Shown here one piece after another: positions 1-5,654 of a stretch of 6,838 nt of DNA. The position numbers and the translations under genes are program-made. The DNA lies in assembly GCA_030632625.1 (NCBI GenBank), contig DAOVUK010000175.1, forward strand, positions 1 through 6,838, written 5' to 3'. Every line of letters starts with the position of its first letter. The stretch's first letter is position 1. The notes below the pieces were generated by a model. That model searched no databases, had not been told where the DNA came from, and saw only the letters and a program-made list of their open reading frames with translations. This stretch comes from Gammaproteobacteria bacterium. GTDB lineage: Bacteria; Pseudomonadota; Gammaproteobacteria; GRL18.

Positions 1-13
1 CGTGATGCAGGTA

Positions 14-135
14 GGAAGGTGGTCAGGTGTTGTTTGCCTTGCAAGGGGCTTTTCGAGGCAGGACGCCGAGGAAGAGCGGCACAGGGATGTGTTCAAAGCG
101 TCCCCGGCAAGGTGAACGACACCTGACCGACTTCC
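14..135. repeat. Large imperfect palindrome / hairpin element
   Basis: Arms 14-42 and 107-135 are complementary over 29 positions. As plus-strand RNA they give 24 Watson-Crick pairs, 4 G-U pairs and one G-A mismatch (19/130). Inside the loop GGACGC (61-66) pairs exactly with GCGTCC (98-103), and 45-49 can alternatively pair with 100-104. The block is visibly richer in G+C than the AT-rich DNA around it, has no open reading frame I believe in, and is not followed by a T tract, so it is not an ordinary terminator. It resembles the REP/MITE-like intergenic palindromes of gammaproteobacteria. That the loop sequence (CAGGGATGT around 82-90) belongs to a widespread family is from memory and unverified. 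The gene upstream lies outside the window. Confidence 0.75.
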
Positions 136-137
136 GG

Positions 138-231
138 CTTTAAAAACACCACTTTCGAGCGCCCCCTCATTCTTTTCAAATCGCCGCTAAGGTAGTTTTG
201 CAGATATTTGGAAAACGACGCAAATTTGTGA
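138..231. repeat. Dispersed repeat, copy A
   Basis: Positions 191-231 match 2755-2795 at 36 of 41 bases in the same orientation (shared core GGTAGTTTTGC and ACGCAAATTT). Similarity continues to the left, about 138-165 against 2719-2742, with roughly 21 extra bases in this copy. It sits between the large palindrome and the 3' end of the TusA-like gene. In one plus frame both copies read a similar peptide (HHFR ... KVVLQIFGKRRKF here), with an indel of whole codons, but neither has a credible start or length. I call it a non-coding dispersed repeat. The remaining 232-273 is AT-rich with a T run at 263-270 and no hairpin that would make it a clear terminator. Confidence 0.65.
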
Positions 232-273
232 CAAAGTAAAATTATTGAGGGGTTTTGGCATTCTTTTTTTATT

Positions 274-558
274 TTAATGGCTTACTTTAATGGTAATTAT
301 GATCTCATAGTCCTGATCTGTGATTTCTATGACTTCATGACCATTAATTCGACACCAGCAGGGGATGTCCATTTTTGCTCCGGGATCAGTACTGGTCACA
401 GTCAATAAGTCACCTGTCGCTAATTTGGCAATGGCATCCTGAGTACGTATCACCGGCAAAGGACATAGCAGACGACGGGCATCCAGTTGATGGCTTTTTT
501 CTGGTACCGGCTGAGGGCTCTCTACTGGCTGAGGGCTCTTTTCTGGCTGAGGGCTCAT
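274..558 (-). CDS. TusA-family sulfur carrier protein
   Basis: TusA (SirA/YeeD-like) proteins carry sulfur as a cysteine persulfide and pass it to tRNA-thiolation or sulfur-oxidation enzymes in the cytoplasm. The chosen start gives 94 residues. A proline-rich N-terminal tail (residues 1-23) precedes the TusA fold, which begins LDARRLLCPLP; Cys32 in CPLP is the expected persulfide residue. DPGAKMDIPCWC near residues 58-69 is the second family signature and adds Cys67 and Cys69. The start at 558 is preferred because its ATG overlaps the upstream TGA as ATGA and has AAGGA 9 nt upstream; the alternative ATG at 567 (97 residues) abuts the AAGGA with no spacing. The tail is about 20 residues longer than a minimal TusA and is built from tandem SPQP units. 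The overlap implies translational coupling to the PP-loop gene. Paralogues are common, so I do not assign the symbol tusA. Confidence 0.9.
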   Translation of the reverse strand: MSPQPEKSPQPVESPQPVPEKSHQLDARRLLCPLPVIRTQDAIAKLATGDLLTVTSTDPGAKMDIPCWCRINGHEVIEITDQDYEIIITIKVSH

Positions 559-560
559 AT
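507..560. repeat. Three 18-bp tandem repeats in the TusA-like 5' end
   Basis: Units 507-524, 525-542 and 543-560 share GGCTGAGGGCTC. The 18-bp period is six codons, so on the minus strand they encode repeated SPQP-containing segments without breaking the frame. The last unit overlaps the start codon and the stop of the upstream gene. This suggests slippage-type expansion that added a proline-rich N-terminal tail to the carrier. Confidence 0.85.
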
Positions 561-1637
561 AATCCATTCCTTGTTAATGTCATCTGCCGCCATTGGGCTT
601 ACGGTGTATTCCTGTTCTGTGCCGTCCATTTGACGAACACTGAGGCTAACCTCGGGTGCACTTTTCCCCTGGCTATAGCGAGCGACCAGAGCCAGAGCCT
701 GGGTCAGTTCTTCCTCTGATTTAAATTCACCATCAACCAGGCACAGAGCACCGGGGTGACTGGTCGGGAATATGGAAACAAATTCACGTTTATAGCCCTG
801 CATGAAATGATTTTCACCTTCTTCCCGGCCAATAATGATTTTTAAGTGAGGCGCAAGGCGAAAATGACGGCCCATTTTGAGCATAATAATATCATCTAAC
901 TCATATTCACGGCTCGGGCGATTGGCCCACATATCCTGCAATTTGACCGCATAGTTTTCATCCGTCAGCATACAGCAGCCGCCGGCCGGCTGCGCATAAT
1001 CTTTAAAACCAAACTGTGCCGCTAATGCCATCTGAGGCTTGCGGGTACGACCACTAAAGTCATACATTTTTTCCCGATCCAGCCAGCCTTCACGCTCCGG
1101 CAGAGTTGCCGGCAGCTGTTGAGCACTGAGTGGTCTGACCAGCAAATCATTACTGCCGGATTCTTTAGCAACAATCGGCATGGTTTCCCGGCGTTGCGAC
1201 ATAGGGCGCTGACCGACAACCTCACCGGTTATAATAAAATCAAAGTCATGCTCTTTAATCCACTCTAGCGCTTTTTTGACCATAAAGGTTTTACAGTCCA
1301 GGCAGGGATTAACATTTTTGCCATAACCATGCACCGGATTCAATAAGATATCTTTATATTCTTCAACAACATCAACAATATGCAGTTTAATACCCAGCTG
1401 CTCAGCAACCCAGAGCGCATTATTGCGTTTTTGTTTATCCTTATGCTTTTTCCGCACAGCATGGGTATGACCTTCGACACAAAATCCGGTGAAAAAATTG
1501 ATTCCTTCAACATGAATGCCCTGTTCCTGAATGACCTTAACGGCCAGCATAGAATCCAGTCCCCCGGAAATTAATGCTACTGCTTTACGTTGTTTTTCAG
1601 GCTGTTGTTCAGGTAGTTTGTCAGATGCTTGTTTCAT
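555..1637 (-). CDS. PP-loop ATPase, ThiI/MnmA-like tRNA sulfurtransferase with NFACT-R-like C-terminus
   Basis: Probable cytoplasmic tRNA thiolase that adenylates a tRNA base and replaces oxygen with sulfur. In 360 residues I see the PP-loop SGGLDS (24-29), Cys53 in GFCVEGH, NPCLDCKTFM (110-119, Cys112 and Cys115), GEVVGQRPMSQ (138-148), and a PAGGCCMLTD segment (217-226, Cys221/Cys222). The tail from about 249 (DDIIMLKMGRHFRL, then KIIIGREEGENHF) resembles the NFACT-R RNA-binding domain found fused to ThiI-like PP-loops; that assignment is from memory. Such proteins are often annotated as tRNA (5-methylaminomethyl-2-thiouridylate)-methyltransferase, a misleading name because no methyltransferase domain is visible. 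It lacks the THUMP domain of classical ThiI, and a separate tail replaces the MnmA beta-barrel. No strong Shine-Dalgarno precedes the ATG at 1637. It is first in a two-gene operon with the TusA-like carrier, the likely sulfur donor. The thiolated position is unknown. Confidence 0.88.
   Translation of the reverse strand: MKQASDKLPEQQPEKQRKAVALISGGLDSMLAVKVIQEQGIHVEGINFFTGFCVEGHTHAVRKKHKDKQKRNNALWVAEQLGIKLHIVDVVEEYKDILLNPVHGYGKNVNPCLDCKTFMVKKALEWIKEHDFDFIITGEVVGQRPMSQRRETMPIVAKESGSNDLLVRPLSAQQLPATLPEREGWLDREKMYDFSGRTRKPQMALAAQFGFKDYAQPAGGCCMLTDENYAVKLQDMWANRPSREYELDDIIMLKMGRHFRLAPHLKIIIGREEGENHFMQGYKREFVSIFPTSHPGALCLVDGEFKSEEELTQALALVARYSQGKSAPEVSLSVRQMDGTEQEYTVSPMAADDINKEWII
568..572 (-). promoter_or_regulatory. 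Ribosome binding site deciding the TusA-like start
   Basis: Minus-strand AAGGA lies 9 nt before the ATG at 558-556 and directly against the ATG at 567-565. Normal spacing therefore favours the downstream start, which is also the one forming the ATGA overlap. Confidence 0.6.
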
Positions 1638-1672
1638 AAATCGACTATTCTAGGTTAATAAATCAAATTGAT

Positions 1673-1701
1673 ATTATAACGTTTCTCCGCACAAGTGCGT
1701 A
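1673..1701 (-). promoter_or_regulatory. Candidate promoter for the sulfur-transfer operon
   Basis: On the minus strand a perfect TATAAT (complement of 1673-1678) lies about 35 nt before the PP-loop start codon. A -35 at 17-bp spacing (complement of 1696-1701, TACGCA) matches only 3 of 6. A short inverted repeat CGCAC-AA-GTGCG (1688-1699) sits between the two boxes and could be an operator or chance. Confidence 0.35.
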
Positions 1702-1737
1702 CTTTTATTAGTGATTAAGCCTGCTGATAATAAAAAA

Positions 1738-1766
1738 ATTACAACACGCTTCCATTCAAGTAAAAT
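1738..1766 (+). promoter_or_regulatory. Candidate sigma-70 promoter for the FKBP gene
   Basis: ATTACA (1738-1743, 4 of 6 against the -35 consensus) and TAAAAT (1761-1766, 5 of 6 against the -10) are separated by exactly 17 bp. They end about 32 nt before the ATG at 1799. The region is very AT-rich, so chance matches are likely. Confidence 0.35.
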
Positions 1767-1798
1767 ACTTTTTAAATTTCTCATCATTGGAAAGGTTT

Positions 1799-2275
1799 AT
1801 GAATAAATTTATTATCCTTAGCATCATTGTGGCATTAGCTGCTTTTTTCTATTATCGCTCAGATACAAATAATAAAGATGCCGAAGTGAATAGTCGCCTT
1901 GGAACGGAATATCTGGCTAACAATAAAAGTCAGGAAGGCATTGTTGAAACAGAGTCTGGATTACAATATCAGATTCTTACCCGGGGTAAAGGAGCGCAGC
2001 ACCCGACTGCTAAAGATACAGTAAAAGTTCATTATCATGGAACGCTTCTTGATGGCAGCATTTTTGATAGTTCTGTTGATCGCGGGCAACCCATTAGTTT
2101 TGCTTTAAATCAGGTAATTCCCGGATGGACTGAAGGTGTGCAGCTGATGGTTATTGGTGATAAAACCCGTTTTTTCATTCCTGCAAATCTGGCTTATGGC
2201 AATCGTTCGATGGGTAAAATTGCACCCGGCTCAGTACTGATTTTTGATGTTGAACTGCTGGGCATCAATGAGTAA
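1799..2275 (+). CDS. Membrane-anchored FKBP-type peptidyl-prolyl isomerase
   Basis: Catalyses cis-trans isomerisation of proline peptide bonds to assist protein folding, probably on the periplasmic face of the inner membrane. The 158-residue protein has a hydrophobic anchor at about 4-19 (IILSIIVALAAFFYY) with no clear cleavage site, a polar linker, and one FKBP domain at about 70-158. Residues equivalent to the FKBP12 pocket are all present: Tyr79, Phe89-Asp90, Phe101, Val106-Ile107, Trp110, Tyr133 and Phe149, so it should be active. The ESGLQYQIL segment before the domain is typical of Mip/FkpA/FklB relatives, but their long N-terminal dimerisation region is absent. The ATG at 1799 is chosen over an in-frame TTG at 1787 because GGAAAGG (1789-1795) lies just upstream of the ATG. 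It diverges from the sulfur operon and appears monocistronic. The exact subfamily is not certain. Confidence 0.92.
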   Translation: MNKFIILSIIVALAAFFYYRSDTNNKDAEVNSRLGTEYLANNKSQEGIVETESGLQYQILTRGKGAQHPTAKDTVKVHYHGTLLDGSIFDSSVDRGQPISFALNQVIPGWTEGVQLMVIGDKTRFFIPANLAYGNRSMGKIAPGSVLIFDVELLGINE

Positions 2276-2285
2276 GTCATGTTAA

Positions 2286-2576
2286 AAATTCAAAGCTGAG
2301 ATTCTATTGCTTAATCTGCTGCCGATAGCCGATTCAATTGAAGGGAAAGTGAATCAACATGACAAGCTGAGGTTTGATCAGGATATTCAGACATATAACT
2401 TCAGCATTAAAAAGCTGTCACATGAAATGAACTGTGGCTATCTGGATTTATATGCTTCCTTTACAGCACACAATAAGGAACAATATCTTTGCAGTGACGG
2501 GGTACACCCGAATTCAAAAGGGCATAAATTGCTTTACCAGAAAATCAAACAAAAACTGTCAACCTTAACTTCTTAG
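2286..2576 (+). pseudogene. C-terminal remnant of an SGNH/GDSL-type hydrolase
   Basis: The open frame runs from a TAA at 2283 to a TAG at 2574, about 96 codons. It reads AEILLLNLLPIADSIEGK, then YLDLYASF and SDGVHPN. The last is block V of SGNH/GDSL esterases, with the catalytic Asp at 2496-2498 and His at 2505-2507. The nucleophile block (GDS) and the Gly and Asn blocks of the oxyanion hole, which occupy the first half of these roughly 200-residue enzymes, are absent, and the upstream sequence is the intact FKBP gene. There is no ATG start, only a TTG at 2307 with poor context. I infer a 5' deletion that left a non-functional tail ten bases after the FKBP stop. A short expressed peptide is possible but would not be a hydrolase. 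Confidence 0.72.
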
Positions 2577-2620
2577 AAGCACGCGGATTTAATCAGCAGT
2601 ATTCTGGGGTCTCCACTCCA

Positions 2621-2795
2621 CATTTTTACGTACTTTTGTCGGTTTACTACCGTTTGGGATCGCTACAGGGCCGTACTTGCAGCGACCCCAAACTATACCA
2701 CACCTCCACCACCAGTACGGTTGTTAAACGCCACCATTTCCGAACGGCTCCTTTGGTAGTTTTGCTGATATTTGAAAAAGTACGCAAATTTATGA
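2621..2795. repeat. Palindromic MITE-like intergenic element
   Basis: The left end (2621-2652) and right end (2753-2795) are imperfect inverted copies: the complement of the left reads GGTAGT, a variable part, then AAAAGTACGTAAA, and the right reads GGTAGT ... AAAAGTACGCAAA. Between them lies a strong hairpin at 2652-2693 (GTTTGGGATCGCT against AGCGACCCCAAAC, 12 of 13 paired). ACGGTTGTTAAAC (2717-2729) is a further partial inverse of 2641-2652. No transposase is encoded, and overlapping frames on both strands look spurious. The boundaries are my estimate. Confidence 0.55.
2719..2795. repeat. Dispersed repeat, copy B
   Basis: Second copy of the repeat at 138-231, same orientation: 36 of 41 identical bases at 2755-2795 plus weaker similarity on the left. 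It forms the right end of the palindromic element here, which suggests copy A is also the end of a related, more decayed element. Confidence 0.65.
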
Positions 2796-3065
2796 AGAAC
2801 CGTATTCTGTATTTTTTCAAAACTCCTCCTCCCTGAACTAAATCCACTGAGCCACAACACGACAATACATTGTTGTATTAAGCCCCCTTGTTCTGCAGCT
2901 GTTGATACAAAAATCTGATGATTAATACATAAGATCTATTAATCTGCGTAAAACAATGTGATGGATAAATTTTTATATGTCCTGCATAATTGTCAAATAG
3001 CACTTTATAATTCGCGGCATTCATTCGATTTTCCATGATTGATCATTTGAATCAGGCGGACCTGA
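2796..3065. other. AT-rich intergenic stretch without a gene
   Basis: No coding region is supported here. The only structure seen is a small inverted repeat AATACA-TTGT-TGTATT (2864-2879) with no following T tract. The stretch separates the palindromic element from the promoter region of the diguanylate cyclase gene. Confidence 0.6.
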
Positions 3066-3094
3066 CTCACAATATAATGAGCAGGTGTTATAAT
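3066..3094 (+). promoter_or_regulatory. Candidate promoter for the GGDEF gene
   Basis: CTCACA (3066-3071, 4 of 6 against the -35) and a perfect TATAAT (3089-3094) are 17 bp apart and lie 35 bp before the ATG at 3130. A second TATAAT at 3073-3078 has a TTGAAT at 3047-3052, but 20 bp away. Confidence 0.4.
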
Positions 3095-3129
3095 TATAGA
3101 ATTTATTTTCCCCATACAGTTTAATTTCA

Positions 3130-4815
3130 ATGGCTAAAAAATTACTTCAACTATTATTAATTATCCTCACAGCATCAAGTGTGTTGTCATATATAAGTTT
3201 TAATTTCATTCTTTCTGATATAGAGAAAAATGAACAAGCCAGTCAACAATATCTATTAAATGATATCCGAACCCAGATTAATCTTTCTTTCAATCTTCTT
3301 GATAAACTCCTTGCACAGAAGAAGCGGGATTACCTGCAACTGCACCAGTTAGCCCGCACACTTATTCTGGATGCTAATAGTATTTCTAAGTTACAGGCAA
3401 TACAGAAAATTCTGGAAAAAAAGGCAGATTTTCCTGTCGAATTATATATTATCAATGCTGATTTGAAGATAACTGAAACGACATTTCCCCCTGATCTGGG
3501 ACTTGACTTTAGTGCATCTCCATTCCGAGATGTAAAAAATTACTTAAAAAAAGTAAGACAAACCGGGCAGATTGCAGTCGGGCAACCCAATATAGAATTC
3601 ATCAGCAAAAAAGTTAAAATTTATTCGATGTCAGTACTTGACGATAATCGCTACCTGGAACTTGGCTTTATCGATCCGGATTTCAATGAATATTTTAAGA
3701 GTCTTAATGATTATATTTCCAGCAGAGAAGATGCAAAGATATCTATGTTCATTGAGTTTTGGGATAAGATACTCATACCTATGACTTTTATCCCGGAAAA
3801 AAACACTAAGAATAAGATAACACTGGCCAAACAAAGTGCATTAAAAACTAAAAGCGATCAACTGGCATTTAATAATGTCACCAGCAATGATATTCCCTAT
3901 CAAATACATACAACTGATGCACAGGGCAAAAAAATTAGCAGTTATTACATCCAGCTAGAAGGTTTTTCCGGTGCCTTCATTAAAGAATATTCAACACGTT
4001 ATCTGGCTAAAATTGTCTTCGATGAAAAGAAAGTTTTACTTATTAAGGAACAGTTTAAACGATTCCTATTATTCTCATTGGTACTCTCAATCTCTGGAAT
4101 ACTCATTTTTGCACTTTATATTCGCCACTGGCTGATAAAGCCGCTTAACCTGGTACTTTCTGCTATACAGAATAAGTCGCCGGTTAATATTCCACAACTG
4201 TTAAGCGGATCTCATGAGCTCAAAAAAATTGCTCTTACCTATAATGAAACACTCGATCATCTGAACAAGAGCATTCTGGAGCTGGAACGACAATCGACCA
4301 CTGACCCTCTGACAGGTCTTGATAACAGAAGAAAATTTGCTCAATTATATGAGCAGGAGATCTCAAGAGCAAGGCGTAATCATTTGTTCCTTGCATTGAT
4401 AATGATTGACGTCGATAACTTCAAAGAGCATAACGACCTTTATGGACATCACCAGGGTGACCAGTTGTTGATTGATCTTGCCCGGCAAATGGAAAAGCGT
4501 TTTCTTCGTCCATCTGATCACCTGTGCCGAATGGGTGGTGATGAGTTCAGTGCCTTACTCATTGACATCGATCCATCCACCATCGTATCGGTGTTTGAGA
4601 GTCTTCAACAAGCGTGGACTCTTGAATACCACAACAATATTCCCAGGACTATCGATACAAATGATCTGAAAGTCTCAGTTTCTATCGGTATCTATGTATT
4701 CAACAGCACTCTGTCGCCCAGTTGGGAAAGTGCTTATCAACGGGCTGACGCAGCTCTCTATAAAGCCAAGAACAGGGGACGAAATCTGATTGAGATGATT
4801 GAAGATTCAGCATAG
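3130..4815 (+). CDS. Membrane diguanylate cyclase (GGDEF) with periplasmic sensor domain
   Basis: Makes cyclic di-GMP from two GTP, the messenger that usually shifts cells toward attachment and biofilm. The 561 residues comprise a first membrane segment (about 5-28), a periplasmic region (about 29-310), a second membrane segment (311-331), a HAMP-like linker beginning IKPLN (336-385), and a GGDEF domain from about 389 (DPLTGLDNRR) to 557. The active site is intact: Asp427/Asp429 in IDVDNFK, NDLYGH (435-440), and GGDEF at 469-473. RPSD (460-463) lies exactly five residues before GGDEF, the expected inhibitory I-site, so product feedback is likely. No EAL or HD-GYP domain follows. The periplasmic region has dCACHE/PAS-like features (VELYIINADLKITETTFP, 103-120) but no binding motif I recognise, so the ligand is unknown. 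No Shine-Dalgarno is evident before the ATG. The gene stands alone and converges on the DUF302 gene. Confidence 0.93.
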   Translation: MAKKLLQLLLIILTASSVLSYISFNFILSDIEKNEQASQQYLLNDIRTQINLSFNLLDKLLAQKKRDYLQLHQLARTLILDANSISKLQAIQKILEKKADFPVELYIINADLKITETTFPPDLGLDFSASPFRDVKNYLKKVRQTGQIAVGQPNIEFISKKVKIYSMSVLDDNRYLELGFIDPDFNEYFKSLNDYISSREDAKISMFIEFWDKILIPMTFIPEKNTKNKITLAKQSALKTKSDQLAFNNVTSNDIPYQIHTTDAQGKKISSYYIQLEGFSGAFIKEYSTRYLAKIVFDEKKVLLIKEQFKRFLLFSLVLSISGILIFALYIRHWLIKPLNLVLSAIQNKSPVNIPQLLSGSHELKKIALTYNETLDHLNKSILELERQSTTDPLTGLDNRRKFAQLYEQEISRARRNHLFLALIMIDVDNFKEHNDLYGHHQGDQLLIDLARQMEKRFLRPSDHLCRMGGDEFSALLIDIDPSTIVSVFESLQQAWTLEYHNNIPRTIDTNDLKVSVSIGIYVFNSTLSPSWESAYQRADAALYKAKNRGRNLIEMIEDSA

Positions 4816-4884
4816 TCTGATAGTTCAATCAACTGCTTTAGAGGAGTTGCTCCTTACAATGTAATGCAGCTGACCTCTATCAGA
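4816..4884. repeat. Nested inverted repeat after the GGDEF gene
   Basis: TCTGATAG (4816-4823), starting right after the stop codon, is exactly complementary to CTATCAGA (4877-4884). Inside, AGGAG-TTG-CTCCT (4842-4854) forms a small hairpin and ACTGC (4832-4836) can pair partly with GCAGCT. There is no T tract after the outer stem, so it is not a standard terminator; it may be a structured 3' end or a palindromic remnant. The rest of the convergent spacer (4885-5004) holds no gene, only a CGTACTTTT motif (4969-4977) and the palindrome CACAATTGTG (4991-5000). Confidence 0.45.
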
Positions 4885-5004
4885 TGAACGCTGTAGGATC
4901 TCTGAATGCTGGCCTCATTTAATAAATTTCTAATATTTTGCAAATAGAAACGGTTCATCAAAAAAGTCCGTACTTTTATGAAAAATTTATCACAATTGTG
5001 TATT

Positions 5005-5484
5005 TTATTGCGCTGCTTTGGTGGCAAAGTCGGAAAACTTATTTAATGCGCCGGTCATCTTTTTAACAGTTGCCTGTTGATCATTTATGCCGTGGCGGCC
5101 GGCAATATAGTCCGGTGTATTATAGGCCAGCCATACTTTACCTTCTTCATCCTGCCAGGCAATGGCTTTTAACGGCAAATCAATCGCCGAGGTGCGCTGA
5201 CTTTGCATAAGCGGTGTGCCCAGCTTCGGATTGCCGAAAATAATGACTTCAGTCGGTGCCAGAGTCAGACCTGCACTTGCAGCGCCCTGAGCATGATTGA
5301 TCCGAATAAAAATGCTAATGCCTTTCTTTTTCATAATTTGTTCAAGACGATCCAGTGTTTCGGCTACACTATAAGCACTGGGTTTAACCACTAATCCATT
5401 CCCGGCATTCGCCATAGTAGTCACAAGGAATAAAAGCAGTACTATTCCTGTTTTCATTAATTTCCCGGCTTTTAATAATTTCAT
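5005..5484 (-). CDS. Exported DUF302-domain protein
   Basis: The 159-residue protein has an N-terminal signal peptide (hydrophobic core IVLLLFLVTTMANA, probable cleavage after ANA at residue 27), so it should act in the periplasm. The mature part is a single DUF302 domain with its typical features: a TLDRLEQIMKKKGISIF start (43-59), RINHAQGA (61-68), GLTLAPTEVIIFGNPKLGTPLM (72-93), then LPLKAIAW and RHGI. DUF302 proteins are widespread in proteobacteria and their biochemical role is not established; I do not propose one. Start choice: ATG at 5484 has AAGGA 10 nt upstream. An in-frame ATG at 5457 (MKTGIVLL) has GGGA 5 nt upstream and would give a more conventional signal peptide, so either is possible. 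It is divergent from glyQ, convergent with the GGDEF gene, and apparently a single-gene unit. Confidence 0.9.
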   Translation of the reverse strand: MKLLKAGKLMKTGIVLLLFLVTTMANAGNGLVVKPSAYSVAETLDRLEQIMKKKGISIFIRINHAQGAASAGLTLAPTEVIIFGNPKLGTPLMQSQRTSAIDLPLKAIAWQDEEGKVWLAYNTPDYIAGRHGINDQQATVKKMTGALNKFSDFATKAAQ

Positions 5485-5592
5485 TAGTTCTTAGTCCTTT
5501 TTTATGAGTATTAAATAACAGACCTGACGATAGCACAATATCTTTCAAAAAAGGGGATGGATAAAAAGAGGGACGCAATTATCGATTTAAGG

Positions 5593-5598
5593 TATAAT
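5593..5598 (+). promoter_or_regulatory. Candidate -10 box for glyQ
   Basis: A perfect TATAAT lies 56 bp before the glyQ ATG, in the divergent region shared with the DUF302 gene. The best -35 at 17 bp spacing (5570-5575) is poor, so this is only a candidate. Confidence 0.3.
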
Positions 5599-5654
5599 CA
5601 GCAGTTTTTTATACAGCTGTAATTTAATAAACTAAACAGAAACCAGATAAAAGC

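Noticed and set aside
232..273. Possible terminator at the T run 263-270
   Set aside because: No stable stem precedes the T run on the plus strand, and on the minus strand the run reads as A, so it cannot terminate the TusA-like transcript.
507..560. CRISPR-like repetition
   Set aside because: The units are contiguous 18-mers inside a coding sequence with no spacers.
375..719. 114-codon open frame on the plus strand
   Set aside because: It lies opposite the TusA-like gene and the end of the PP-loop gene, and its repeated AEGS segments are just the reverse of the 18-bp tandem repeat. No family resemblance.
2636..2865. Open frames on both strands (66 and 72 codons) across the palindromic element
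   Set aside because: Both are shadows of inverted-repeat DNA, have no Shine-Dalgarno and show no recognisable protein features.
2990..3011. TTGTCA followed by TATAAT
   Set aside because: The spacing is only 10 bp, too short for a sigma-70 promoter.
3039..3054. FNR-like half site TTGAT in TTGATCATTTGAATCA
   Set aside because: The second half does not match ATCAA at the required spacing, so no FNR/CRP site can be claimed.
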